NCBI GenBank assembly: GCA_028821575.1
Contig: JAPPFW010000061.1
Span: 1-64,000 of the forward strand
Origin: a bacterium
GTDB taxonomy: Bacteria > Actinomycetota > Acidimicrobiia > Spongiisociales > Spongiisociaceae
Length of the DNA stretch: 64,000 nucleotides
Direction: 5' to 3'
Part shown: one piece after another, positions 9,101 through 17,185 of the stretch
Layout: each line of letters begins with the position of its first letter
How positions within the stretch are numbered: position 1 is the first letter of the stretch
Position numbers and translations under genes: made by a program
Notes under the pieces: model-generated
Databases searched by the model: none
Seen by the model: only the letters and a program-made list of their open reading frames with translations
Told to the model about the DNA's origin: nothing

Positions 9101-10192
9101 ATGGCGGCATATCGAGACCAGTATGTGGATCTTCTGCGATCGATATCGCTGGTGGTGGTGGTGATATGGCACTGGGTCTTCACCATCCTGGTGGTCTCGC
9201 CGGAGACCGTGTCGCCCTCCAACCCGATCGGCTTCACCCGTGGCCTCTGGGTGGCGACCTGGGTGCTACAGGTGATGCCGGTGTTCTTCTTCGTGGGCGG
9301 TTACACCCACCACCGCTCCTTCCGCAACTACACGCGAGGGACATCCCGGCGGTTCCTCAAGCGGCGGATGGGACGGCTGCTCGGACCTGCACTAGGACTG
9401 GTGGCGGTGTGGGTCGTCATCGGTTGGACACTCGAAGTGACTCTCGACCCCGCCTGGATATGGTCGGCCGTAATCCTGGTGCTATCGCCGCTGTGGTTCC
9501 TGGTCGTGTACGTGGTGATGGTCCTCATCGCTCCGATCGCCATCCGGGCCCACTGGCGCTGGGGGGAGATCGCACCGGTATGGCTTCTAGGCCTCGCGGG
9601 CGTGCTGGACGTGCTCCGTTTCACCCAAGGTCAAGGCTGGGCGGCGTGGGCCAACTTCCTGGTCATCTGGGGACTGGCCCACCAACTGGGTTTCTTCTAC
9701 GACCGGCTGGTTGCCGCCCCTCCGCGCACCGGCTGGATGATGTTCTGGGCCGGCCTGTTCGCGCTAGTCGCCCTCACCAACATGGGCTTCTACCCGCGCT
9801 CCCTGGTAGGCGTCCCCGGTGAGCGCTTTTCCAACATGGGCCCGCCCACCCTCGCCATCGTCGCGTTGACCTTCCTTCAAGTGGGCCTCGTACTGGTGAT
9901 CCGTCCCAAGGTGCTGGCCTGGCTCGAGAAGGGTTCCCTGGCTCAGCGGGTAGTCGGATGGATCAACGAGCACGCCATGCCCCTCTACCTGTTCCACTCC
10001 ACCGGGATGGCCGTCGTAGTGGCGATCCTGTTCGGCTTCGGCTACGTGCCGCCCGCCGAGCCCACCCTCGAGTGGTGGCTCACCAGACCCCTCTGGCTCA
10101 TCGGCCCTGCCATAGCCACCTGGCCGCTCCTAGCCCTCTACCGGGTAACCAAACGCCCCACCGCAACCACTATCCCGAAACCTGCCGACTAG
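9101..10192 (+). CDS. Acyltransferase family 3 membrane protein
   Basis: A 363-residue integral membrane protein with about ten hydrophobic segments, beginning with the YVDLLRSISLVVVVIWHWV helix that carries the family His near 22. Acyltransferase-3 enzymes move acyl groups (often acetyl) onto sugars or lipids at the membrane. The motif FFFVGGYTHHRSF near 66 and the late HAMPLYLFHSTG near 290 fit the family. The gene diverges from the ATPase across 117 bases. TAGCAT at 9086-9091 ends nine bases before the ATG and no ribosome site is visible, so the transcript may be leaderless. The substrate is unknown. Confidence 0.8.
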   Translation: MAAYRDQYVDLLRSISLVVVVIWHWVFTILVVSPETVSPSNPIGFTRGLWVATWVLQVMPVFFFVGGYTHHRSFRNYTRGTSRRFLKRRMGRLLGPALGLVAVWVVIGWTLEVTLDPAWIWSAVILVLSPLWFLVVYVVMVLIAPIAIRAHWRWGEIAPVWLLGLAGVLDVLRFTQGQGWAAWANFLVIWGLAHQLGFFYDRLVAAPPRTGWMMFWAGLFALVALTNMGFYPRSLVGVPGERFSNMGPPTLAIVALTFLQVGLVLVIRPKVLAWLEKGSLAQRVVGWINEHAMPLYLFHSTGMAVVVAILFGFGYVPPAEPTLEWWLTRPLWLIGPAIATWPLLALYRVTKRPTATTIPKPAD

Positions 10193-10238
10193 CCAGGTAC
10201 CAACTCACACAGAAACCAGCCACCCAGCCACCAGCCGC

Positions 10239-10475
10239 TCAGTCCTCCGGCTCGTGGCCGACCATTCGTTGGATTCGCACTATGTCGCCGGCCCAGCCGC
10301 AGGTGTTGCACCAGGTGTGGAAGACCCTCCGGTCGGCTTCCCAGTACTCGACCGATATGCCTTCCGTGCCCGTGACTGCGCCTCCGCAGTTGGGACAGAA
10401 GCGGGGCATGTCCGCTAGGTGGGCGATCCGGTCGGGGTCCCACCAGTGGGTGCCGGAGACGCGCGGCTCGGTCAT
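10239..10475 (-). CDS. Small zinc-ribbon protein at the end of the aromatic operon
   Basis: A 78-residue protein with two Cys pairs, CPNC at 27-30 and CNTC near 56, spaced as in a zinc ribbon or rubredoxin-like knuckle. It starts four bases after the stop of the Rieske oxygenase and so should be coexpressed with it. It could be a small accessory or electron-transfer protein for the oxygenase, or a structural zinc protein; rubredoxins normally have CxxCG pairs with more intervening aromatic residues, so electron transfer is only a guess. No family was recognised. Confidence 0.6.
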   Translation of the reverse strand: MTEPRVSGTHWWDPDRIAHLADMPRFCPNCGGAVTGTEGISVEYWEADRRVFHTWCNTCGWAGDIVRIQRMVGHEPED

Positions 10476-10479
10476 CGCG

Positions 10480-11790
10480 TCACATGGTCCGCGGCGTGCC
10501 CGCGTCGAATGGCTGCCTCACCGCGTACTCGTCCGAGCTCGGAACCTCACCCCTCGCCCTGGCCGCCTCGAGGTGGATCTTGCGCAAGGTGTCGAGGGCC
10601 GGCGAGTACCGGGTCGAGCCCATGTCCAGCCAGGCCAGAGCGAAGTCGATTCCGGCGCCGAACTTCTTCTTCTCGCACGGAAGCTCGATCCGCTCCTGAG
10701 GCACGCGGGTGAAGGCGACGGTCGGATCCTTGCCCGCTTCCACCCGGGCGATCTGGGCCTTGAACATGCGCCTGATCATGATGACCCCGATGTCGGACTT
10801 GCCGATGTGTTCGGAGGTCCGGTCCGCGATCTTGCCCTGGCTCACCCAGGCCATCACGTCCTGGCCTTCGATGTAGTCGACGATGTGGCGGCCCTTGTCG
10901 TCGAGCCACTGGTACTCGTAGTCGACCGGGTAGATCTGCTCCGGGTAGGTGTCGAGACCTTCGGGATGGTGGTTCGAGTAGAACATCGCCCAGGTGGTCG
11001 TGTCGTCGATCGGGACCCTGATCTGCATCTGGTCGATACCGGCACCGCCTACTCGCATCGAATGGGGGAACACCAGCGGGTGGCCCACGGCCCAGTCGTC
11101 GTCCTCCTCGGTGTGGCCCTCCAGAACCCGTCGCTTGAGGATGCCCCACTCCATGGCGTCGAACCCGACCTTCAGGTGCTTCTTCTGGAAGGATTTGGGA
11201 GCCACGAAGCCTTGCTGCGCTCCCAGGAACTCGAAGTAGCGACCGTGCAACCACTCGACATGGTGAGGATCGACCGAGTTCTCCATTATCTGGAGCCAGT
11301 TGCACGGCAGCATCGAGTGTCCCACGTCGACGAACCCGGGATCCACGAACACGTCGAACCGCGGCAGTTCAGGAGCCGGGTCGGGGCCTATGTAGGCCCA
11401 CACCATCCCACCGAGGGCTTCAGCCTTGCCCGCGAAGGCCTTGACGTGGCGCATGAAAGCGGTCTTCCCAGGCTCGGCCGGCTGCTCGATACAGTTGCCG
11501 GAGCAGTCGAACTTCCACCCGTGGTAGCCGCACCGGAGACCGTCCTCCTCGACCACACCGTAGATCAACGAAGCCGCCCGGTGCGGGCATGCCTCCTGCA
11601 CGATGCCGTAACCGCCCTGTGGGGTCTTCCAGAGGGCGAAGTCCTCACCGAGCAACCGCACCTTGCGGATGGGCCACTCGTCCAGTTCCCGCACGAAGGC
11701 GACCGGGTACCAGTAGCGGCGAAGTAGCTCGCCCATCGGCGTACCCGGACCGACCCGGGTGAGCCGTTCGTTCTGCTCCTTGGAAAGCAT
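10480..11790 (-). CDS. Rieske-type aromatic ring-hydroxylating oxygenase, alpha subunit
   Basis: A 436-residue oxygenase of the phthalate 4,5-dioxygenase-like class. The Rieske [2Fe-2S] ligands are CPHR (Cys68, His70) and CGYHGW (Cys87, His90). The mononuclear iron site is in NSVDPHHVEWLH (residues 171-182), with a bridging Asp and two His. Such enzymes need a ferredoxin and reductase; a Rieske ferredoxin lies at 26720-27091, but no reductase is seen in the window. It follows the kinase subunit genes and precedes a zinc-ribbon gene, all on the minus strand. The ATG has AGGAGAGAGG upstream. The substrate is inferred to be a phenol or phenyl phosphate. Confidence 0.85.
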   Translation of the reverse strand: MLSKEQNERLTRVGPGTPMGELLRRYWYPVAFVRELDEWPIRKVRLLGEDFALWKTPQGGYGIVQEACPHRAASLIYGVVEEDGLRCGYHGWKFDCSGNCIEQPAEPGKTAFMRHVKAFAGKAEALGGMVWAYIGPDPAPELPRFDVFVDPGFVDVGHSMLPCNWLQIMENSVDPHHVEWLHGRYFEFLGAQQGFVAPKSFQKKHLKVGFDAMEWGILKRRVLEGHTEEDDDWAVGHPLVFPHSMRVGGAGIDQMQIRVPIDDTTTWAMFYSNHHPEGLDTYPEQIYPVDYEYQWLDDKGRHIVDYIEGQDVMAWVSQGKIADRTSEHIGKSDIGVIMIRRMFKAQIARVEAGKDPTVAFTRVPQERIELPCEKKKFGAGIDFALAWLDMGSTRYSPALDTLRKIHLEAARARGEVPSSDEYAVRQPFDAGTPRTM

Positions 11791-11811
11791 TGCCTCTCTC
11801 CTTTGTGTCCT

Positions 11812-11857
11812 AGGAGGGTGCCGGAAAACTACCCGGCCGGGCTTTCAGCACCCTCCT
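11812..11857 (-). promoter_or_regulatory. Nested hairpin just upstream of the Rieske oxygenase gene
   Basis: A 10-bp perfect inverted repeat (AGGAGGGTGC / GCACCCTCCT) encloses a 26-base insert that itself contains GAAA/TTTC and CCCGG/CCGGG pairs, so the mRNA could fold into one long nested stem. It sits between the kinase alpha-subunit stop and the Rieske ribosome site. It may be an intercistronic stabiliser, processing site or attenuator. There is no T-run directly after it on the coding strand, so a simple terminator is less likely. Confidence 0.5.
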
Positions 11858-11895
11858 TATCCGCGTACGCCTCGTTCCTTCTACCTCGTCCGCTG

Positions 11896-13680
11896 TCAGT
11901 CGAGAACGGTCACCGTGCCGGCGCTGCCGTCGACCCGCAGCATCGTCCCGGTCTCGATGTCCCTGGTGCCGAACGCTGTTCCGGTGACGGCCGGCAGGCC
12001 GTACTCCCGGCACACGATGGCGGCATGGGACATCATCCCACCGATGTCGGTGACCGCCGCGCCGATCGTGCCGAAGGCGGGCGCCCAGCTCGGCGCGGTG
12101 ATCGGCGCCACCAGGATCTCACCGTCCTGCAGCTGGCCGATGTCGTCGGCCGACATGATGACCCGGGCGGGACCTTCCGCCACTCCGGGAGAGGCGGCGA
12201 AGCCGCGCAGGCCGCCGTCGGCGTCGTCCCCGGCGCCCAGCCACATGCCGATGCTCTCGGAGGTGATACCCCACAGCATGATCGTGAACGGCTCGGTGAC
12301 CACCTCGGGCGGCTCGCCGAGGGCCGGTGGCGGGCTCCACTGCCGCAGGGCGTCGACGATGCCCCTGCGCCGGGTCACCTCCCGCGGCCAGTAGGCCGGG
12401 CCGCGCGGGCTGGTCCCCACCGCCCAGGCCGAGTACATGTCCCAGAGCGCCTCGTTGACCTCGTCGCGCTTCATGTAGAAGACGTCGTCCCGGGATGCCA
12501 GGAAGCCTTCCTTGACGAACACGTCGCCGAGTTCCTTCATCTTGCGGAACATCACCGAGTGGCTCCAGTGCTCCACGTAGAAGTTGTGGTTCTCCACGTA
12601 GGGGAAGACCACCCGGGCCAGGCCCAGCTTGCCCTGGAAGGCCTCGCGGTCCTCGTCCGACGACAGCAGCGCCGTGTACTCATCCACGATCCGGTCACGC
12701 TCGGCGCGGATCCTCTCGATCGGGCGGGAGATGTCCTCGCCGGCCTTGATGCGCTCGACATACCCGGCTACGAAGCCCGGCGGGATCTCCGGATGCTCGA
12801 TCCAGACCTTGTCGCTGTGGTAGAAGCCGTTGCCCGCCGAGTAGTTGAACCAGGGGTGCTTGACCGAATTCCAGTGGTCCATGAACGGCGTCCCCTCGAG
12901 GGCACTCAAGCCTCCGGCCAGCTGGTCCTCCAACCCGTTGTCGACCACGATGCCGGCGAGGGTCTTGAGCTCCTCGTCCGGCCGGAACAGGTCCACCTCG
13001 ACGCCGGCAACCATCCGGGCTATCGCCAAGTCGGGGATGTTGGGGAAGGCTTGCTTGCAGAACCCGAAGTAGTCCAGGTAGGCCGCGTATCCCAGGTTCA
13101 GGAACTCGAAGTGGTAGTGCCACAGCTTGAGGCCGAGGTTCAGGAGCCCCCGGTACTCCTCCTGGATGGTGAGGCCCGAACCGGTCCCGTGCCCTTCGGT
13201 GATGACCTCCAGGTCCTCCTTCTCCGGCAGGGGCGAGAAGCTGATGGCCTCCATCTCGGCGATCAGGTCCTTCATCTTGACGAGCCACTTGTCGTACAGG
13301 TCGCCCCAGTTCATGAAGTAGAAGCCGGCCCGCTCCATGAACTGCGGGACGCGCGCCTCGATCTCGGCCCCGTCCAGGACGGGCACCGGAGTCAGGTACG
13401 CGTAACCGTTCAGCACCCGGTAGTCGATCCCCAAGGCAGGCGGGATCAGGTAGTGACGGGTGTTGTACTGGGACAGCGCCGCGATCGCGTACTCGTACCA
13501 GGTGGCGTCCCAAGGTGTGAGCGGCTCCGCCCAGTGGATGCTGTCCTGGAACCAGAAGGTGGCCTCCTCGTAGTCCCGTCGATCATCGGAGAACGGGAGG
13601 GAGTACGTGTAGAGATCCTGCCACCCCTCGGCTCCGGGTGGGGTCTCCGCCTCGAACGGACTAGGGAAGCGGTTGGCCAT
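11896..13680 (-). CDS. PEP-synthase-like kinase subunit with phosphohistidine swivel domain (phenylphosphate synthase/CreHI alpha type)
   Basis: A 594-residue protein ending in a PEP-utilising-enzyme mobile domain. The phosphorylated His is His552 in GGMMSHAAIVCREYGLPAV. The PEP/pyruvate-binding TIM barrel of true PEP synthase is absent; about 480 residues of a different, tryptophan- and tyrosine-rich domain take its place. Sizes and order match the two-subunit phenylphosphate synthase of Thauera (about 70 and 40 kDa) and CreHI of Corynebacterium, which phosphorylate phenols with ATP. The ATP-binding half is encoded 85 bases upstream. The ATG has AAGGAG upstream. The substrate is inferred, not seen. 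Confidence 0.7.
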   Translation of the reverse strand: MANRFPSPFEAETPPGAEGWQDLYTYSLPFSDDRRDYEEATFWFQDSIHWAEPLTPWDATWYEYAIAALSQYNTRHYLIPPALGIDYRVLNGYAYLTPVPVLDGAEIEARVPQFMERAGFYFMNWGDLYDKWLVKMKDLIAEMEAISFSPLPEKEDLEVITEGHGTGSGLTIQEEYRGLLNLGLKLWHYHFEFLNLGYAAYLDYFGFCKQAFPNIPDLAIARMVAGVEVDLFRPDEELKTLAGIVVDNGLEDQLAGGLSALEGTPFMDHWNSVKHPWFNYSAGNGFYHSDKVWIEHPEIPPGFVAGYVERIKAGEDISRPIERIRAERDRIVDEYTALLSSDEDREAFQGKLGLARVVFPYVENHNFYVEHWSHSVMFRKMKELGDVFVKEGFLASRDDVFYMKRDEVNEALWDMYSAWAVGTSPRGPAYWPREVTRRRGIVDALRQWSPPPALGEPPEVVTEPFTIMLWGITSESIGMWLGAGDDADGGLRGFAASPGVAEGPARVIMSADDIGQLQDGEILVAPITAPSWAPAFGTIGAAVTDIGGMMSHAAIVCREYGLPAVTGTAFGTRDIETGTMLRVDGSAGTVTVLD

Positions 13681-13764
13681 TTGTGAGTCTCCTTTTTCGG
13701 TTTCGGCTGGGTACCTGTGGTCGGCTGCGAACTGTCGATGGGATTCTGCCTTGTTCCGGTCCTG

Positions 13765-14871
13765 TCACTCCTCCTTGCTGCCGGCGGATTCAGGATCCCG
13801 CGTATGTATCGGGGAGAGCAGGGTGGACACGATGCTGTCCATGAACCCCGACGAGGGCTCGGACACCTGGCGGGGGGCCTTGCGGCTCCAGACCGTCTCG
13901 GGCCGGCTCTGGAGCATCACGACGTTCCGACCCTCGGGCAGGTGACGGTCGACTGCCCACTCGATGTCCTGGGGAGCCCCGAAGTACCGTTCCGCAGCTT
14001 TGGCCATGCGGGTGATCTCGAGCAGTTCGGCATCGCTCGCCGACGGGCTCTGCTGCCGGGTGGAGGCGACCTCACGCCATTCCACCCCGTCCCCGTCCGC
14101 ACGCATCACCAACTCGGTGTGCTTGGGGGAGATGGTGCGCGAGTGGATCTCGAGGATCACCTTGTCCACCAGGAAGTTGTCCGGCGTGACCTCTCCCGAC
14201 ACGACCGCCTCGCCTAGCCCCCATGAGGACTCGATGGCGACCTGGGACCGGTCCCCCGTGGCCGGATCGAGCGTGAAGGCCACCCCGGCCGACTTGGGAT
14301 CGACCATCTGCTGGACGGCCACCGACATCGACACCACCTGATGGTCGTACCCCATCTCGTGGCGGTAGGACATGGCGCGGTCGGTGAACAGGGACGACCA
14401 GCACCGCCTGACGTGCTCGACGACGGCGGTGGCGCCCCGCACCCACAGGAACGTGTCCTGCTGGCCGGCGAAGCTGGCGTCCGGAAGGTCCTCGGCGGTG
14501 GCGCTGGAGCGGACCGCCACGGGTACGTCGTCCTGGTTGCAGCGCGAGCACAACTCCGCGTAGGCGGAGCGAATCGCGTTCTCCACAGCCGCGGCCATCG
14601 GTACGTCCTCGATCACGGAACGGATCCTGCCCGACAGTTCACGGATTCCGGGTGGATCGCCGAAGTCGACCAGCGCGAGGAGATCGCGAACCTCCTCGAC
14701 CGCCCGGGGGTGGTCCCTGATGGTCTCGAACCCATCGGTGGTGACTGCGAACCCCGGCGGGACCGGCAGATCCGCCTTGATCATCTCACCCAAGCCGGCG
14801 TTCTTCCCTCCGATCCTGGGCCTGTCGTCGGGCCGGTAGTCGTTGAACCAGACAATGAACCGGTTGCTCAT
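13765..14871 (-). CDS. PEP-synthase-like kinase subunit, ATP-grasp domain (phenylphosphate synthase/CreHI beta type)
   Basis: A 368-residue protein equal to the N-terminal ATP-binding domain of PEP synthase/pyruvate phosphate dikinase. Visible motifs are GGKNAGLGEM near 20, VPPGFAVTTDGF near 34, VAVRSSATAEDLPDASFAGQ near 126, GVAFTLDP near 208 and ESSWGLGEAVVSGEVTPD near 224. It should transfer the beta-phosphate of ATP to the His of the next gene product. The ATG at 14871 has an ideal GAGGAGGTG site; the frame stays open upstream, but that part lacks any ribosome site. Standing alone without a swivel domain is typical of the phenol-phosphorylating enzymes. Confidence 0.75.
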   Translation of the reverse strand: MSNRFIVWFNDYRPDDRPRIGGKNAGLGEMIKADLPVPPGFAVTTDGFETIRDHPRAVEEVRDLLALVDFGDPPGIRELSGRIRSVIEDVPMAAAVENAIRSAYAELCSRCNQDDVPVAVRSSATAEDLPDASFAGQQDTFLWVRGATAVVEHVRRCWSSLFTDRAMSYRHEMGYDHQVVSMSVAVQQMVDPKSAGVAFTLDPATGDRSQVAIESSWGLGEAVVSGEVTPDNFLVDKVILEIHSRTISPKHTELVMRADGDGVEWREVASTRQQSPSASDAELLEITRMAKAAERYFGAPQDIEWAVDRHLPEGRNVVMLQSRPETVWSRKAPRQVSEPSSGFMDSIVSTLLSPIHTRDPESAGSKEE

Positions 14872-14960
14872 GAAAGGCACCTCCTCGCGGACGGAGTCCG
14901 GGTGGGGAAGGTTGGCTTCGGGGGCAACGGTGGGACACGCATCACACACGGCGGTGGTCA

Positions 14961-15012
14961 GTTGCCGGTGGGCGGTTGCCCATGGTCGTTGGCCAGTGGG
15001 CAGTGGGCGGTG
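14961..15012. repeat. Degenerate 7-bp tandem repeat (GTGGGCG/GTTGCCG type)
   Basis: Seven consecutive 7-bp units follow one another (GTTGCCG, GTGGGCG, GTTGCCC, ATGGTCG, TTGGCCA, GTGGGCA, GTGGGCG). They lie in the 176-base gap between the phosphatase stop and the ATP-grasp subunit start. This is one of many such heptamer tracts in this window; no coding function is apparent. Confidence 0.7.
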
Positions 15013-15047
15013 TTCCAATCAACGCGGTCGGCATGGTCTGGTCGGGT

Positions 15048-16124
15048 TCAGGCATCGTGTTTCCCGAATTGCCGTGGCGGTGTCCAATCCTCTTCGAGGG
15101 ACCAGGTGGGTAGATCACCGATCTCGGGGACCAAGACCTCCTGGACCCGGTTGCGGTAGACGACCAGGGCTTCGCGACCGCCCTCCATCAGCTTCACCCG
15201 TACATGCTCGGTGTTGTACGGCTCGCCCGGGTCGTACCCGAAGGCCCAGATGGCGAAAGCGCGGATGGGTCCCGAGTGCGTGGCTATGACGATGCGGGCC
15301 GCCGGGTCGGCGGCGGCCAGGGTTCTGATCCCGGTCCAGAAGCGCCGCACGCACAGAGCGGGCGGTTCGAAGTGCAGCATGGGAGTGGTGAGCCAGTGCT
15401 GGATCGGATCCCCCCCGCCCTGCTGGGTACGCCAGAACCGGTCGATCTCGACCAGCCAGGCGGGACGGTCGCCCAGAGCGATCCGCTCGAAGCGCTCGAG
15501 CACCGAGTAGTAGAGACGGAACGCGGAGGTTACGTCCATGATGCCGTCCGGGGTCGCCACCATGAAGTTGCGGAACTCGTCGTACGCCCTCGGGTCGATG
15601 ACCTTGACATCCTTCTCGAACAGCTCCAGCCCGTCCAGCACCGACCGATGGATCTGTTCGATCGTCTGGCCGGCCCGGTTGGTGGCCGCATGCGCCAGCA
15701 CGATCTTCTCCCCGGCGCCGACCCGACGGGCGAGGGTGTGGCCGACGGAGCGCGCCTGCCAGGCGCCCAGCGGGGTGATACCCGCCTCCGCTGAGTAACC
15801 CTGGGTCTCGGCGTGCCGGACCAGGTACACATCGTTGACCACCGGGCGCGTGGCCTGGGGCGGGGCCCCGATCTCCTTGTTGCGGTTGTCCTCGCTGAGC
15901 ACCATCTGCATGCCGTGGTCCGACCGCTCCCAGAGGGGTGGAAGCGGAGCGGTGATGGTCTCCGTCGAGCGACGGTTGCGGAAGCGGCGCAGGTAGAGGG
16001 GGGTGGTGTCGTCGGGATCCTCGTCGGGATCGGGCGCCCGGGTGGCCCGCTCGAGATAGCGGGCGAGATACATGGGCGCCTCGTCCCGTTCGGTGCGGGG
16101 AAGATCGGGACGCCGGTCGCTCAC
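15048..16124 (-). CDS. Histidine phosphatase superfamily protein with N-terminal extension
   Basis: A 358-residue protein. Residues 1-95 are a charged, proline-rich extension; the phosphatase domain begins at VNDVYLVRHAETQG with the RHAE motif at 103-106, and the second catalytic His is in IATHSGPIRAFA near residue 290. It removes phosphate from small molecules in this family. It starts with GTG inside the stop of the upstream catechol dioxygenase (GTGA), so it is coupled to ring cleavage, and it precedes the kinase subunits. I infer that it dephosphorylates an aryl phosphate intermediate, the job of CreD in the cre pathway; a phosphoglycerate mutase role is less likely. Confidence 0.75.
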   Translation of the reverse strand: MSDRRPDLPRTERDEAPMYLARYLERATRAPDPDEDPDDTTPLYLRRFRNRRSTETITAPLPPLWERSDHGMQMVLSEDNRNKEIGAPPQATRPVVNDVYLVRHAETQGYSAEAGITPLGAWQARSVGHTLARRVGAGEKIVLAHAATNRAGQTIEQIHRSVLDGLELFEKDVKVIDPRAYDEFRNFMVATPDGIMDVTSAFRLYYSVLERFERIALGDRPAWLVEIDRFWRTQQGGGDPIQHWLTTPMLHFEPPALCVRRFWTGIRTLAAADPAARIVIATHSGPIRAFAIWAFGYDPGEPYNTEHVRVKLMEGGREALVVYRNRVQEVLVPEIGDLPTWSLEEDWTPPRQFGKHDA

Positions 16125-17032
16125 GAGTGCACCGTCATGAAGCGTTGGTCCACCACGCCTTCGTAGTAGAACACCGCCCGCCCGATTTCGGCCTCGGTCC
16201 AGGTGACCGGCTCGCGGTCCGGGTCGGCCCAGTAGCCGCCGGTGTAGACCTCGTTGCGGTTGCCGGCCGGGTCGAAGAAGTAGAGGCCGTGCCCGCGGGT
16301 GGCGCCGTGGCGGGTGGGACCTGCGTCGATGGGAATCCCGTGGTAGGAGCAGATGTCGGCCGCTTTGCGGACTTCGTTCCAGTCGTCGAGCCAGAAGGCC
16401 ACGTGATGGAAGGCCCCGTTCGGCCCGGTGATGAAGGCGATGTCGTGCGGGGTGTGGGTGCGTTCCAGGAAGGTCACCAACTGATGGCCGTCGTCGGCCA
16501 GGATCTGTTCCGTGAGGCGGAAGTCGAGCACGTCCGTGTAGAAGGCGGTGGTCTCGTCCACGTCCTCGCACATCAGGAAGATGTGGTCGAGACGGGGCGG
16601 GTGGATCCCCACCAGGCCGTGCGGTTCCGGTGGCGGGTTGGTCAGCGGCAGGAGGTTCCCGACCTGCGCCATGCCCCACACCAGCTCGGTCGTGTGACCC
16701 GAGGGGGCCGTGAACTGGACCGTCGCTCCCGACCCGAAACCGAGCTCTCCGGGCTCGAATCGTTTGGTGGCTATCCCGGCCGCTTCGACCCTGGCCGCCA
16801 GTTCGGCCAGGTCGGACTCGTGCTCGACCTTGAACCCGAACCGTTCCAGACCGTAGGTCGCGGCGTACTCGAGGATCACGCTGTGGTGCTGGTGTTCGTC
16901 CCAGCACTTCATGTACACCCGCTCGGGTTCACGCGCGGTCTCGATCAGCCCCACGACCTCCGAGTAGTAGGCCGTGGCCAACTCGATATCGGGAACCCGG
17001 ACCACCACGTGCGAGAGCCGCAAAACCCCCAT
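16121..17032 (-). CDS. Catechol 2,3-dioxygenase, copy 1
   Basis: A 303-residue extradiol dioxygenase of the XylE/DmpB type, opening catechol to 2-hydroxymuconic semialdehyde with Fe(II). The iron ligands align with the family: His150 in RLDHIFL, His210 in FHHVAFWLDDW and Glu261 in GNRNEVYTGGY. The C-terminal signature VTWTEAEIGRAVFYYEG...RFMTVHS is also present. The ATG at 17032 has AGGGAGA upstream; a TTG three bases earlier is less likely. It is translationally coupled to the downstream phosphatase gene and lies 151 bases after a second dioxygenase. Confidence 0.92.
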   Translation of the reverse strand: MGVLRLSHVVVRVPDIELATAYYSEVVGLIETAREPERVYMKCWDEHQHHSVILEYAATYGLERFGFKVEHESDLAELAARVEAAGIATKRFEPGELGFGSGATVQFTAPSGHTTELVWGMAQVGNLLPLTNPPPEPHGLVGIHPPRLDHIFLMCEDVDETTAFYTDVLDFRLTEQILADDGHQLVTFLERTHTPHDIAFITGPNGAFHHVAFWLDDWNEVRKAADICSYHGIPIDAGPTRHGATRGHGLYFFDPAGNRNEVYTGGYWADPDREPVTWTEAEIGRAVFYYEGVVDQRFMTVHS

Positions 17033-17033
17033 C

Positions 17034-17185
17034 AATGGTCTCCCTGTGGAATGGCGCTGTGGTATGCGACGCCAGCGGCGTTCGTCGCAAGACCCGCCGA
17101 CGAAGGCGTACCGGCAGCGTACGTCGAGGAGGCGGACCGTCGCTGGCTAGCAGACCGCAGCAAGTTACTTCGCAGGGAGACCATT
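17034..17185. repeat. 152-bp intergenic segment bounded by a 13-bp perfect inverted repeat
   Basis: AATGGTCTCCCTG at 17034-17046 and its exact complement CAGGGAGACCATT at 17173-17185 bracket the spacer between the two catechol dioxygenase genes. The left arm holds the ribosome site of copy 1 and the right arm overlaps the stop codon of copy 2. The interior has a 50-codon plus-strand frame (17052-17204 region) with no ribosome site. It could be a small inserted element or an inverted duplication. No target-site duplication is evident. Confidence 0.45.

Noticed and set aside
8984-9172. Extension of the ATPase N-terminus upstream of 8983
   Set aside because: The extra residues are histidine/arginine-rich and not family-like, and they overlap the divergent acyltransferase. 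The ATG at 8983 has GGAGG and gives a normal N-terminus.
9958-11727. A 589-codon plus-strand open frame opposite the Rieske oxygenase
   Set aside because: It lies antisense to a gene with complete Rieske and iron-binding motifs. Long antisense frames are expected at this GC content.
11803-13686. A 627-codon plus-strand open frame opposite the kinase alpha subunit
   Set aside because: It is the antisense shadow of the swivel-domain gene and has no domain resemblance or ribosome site.
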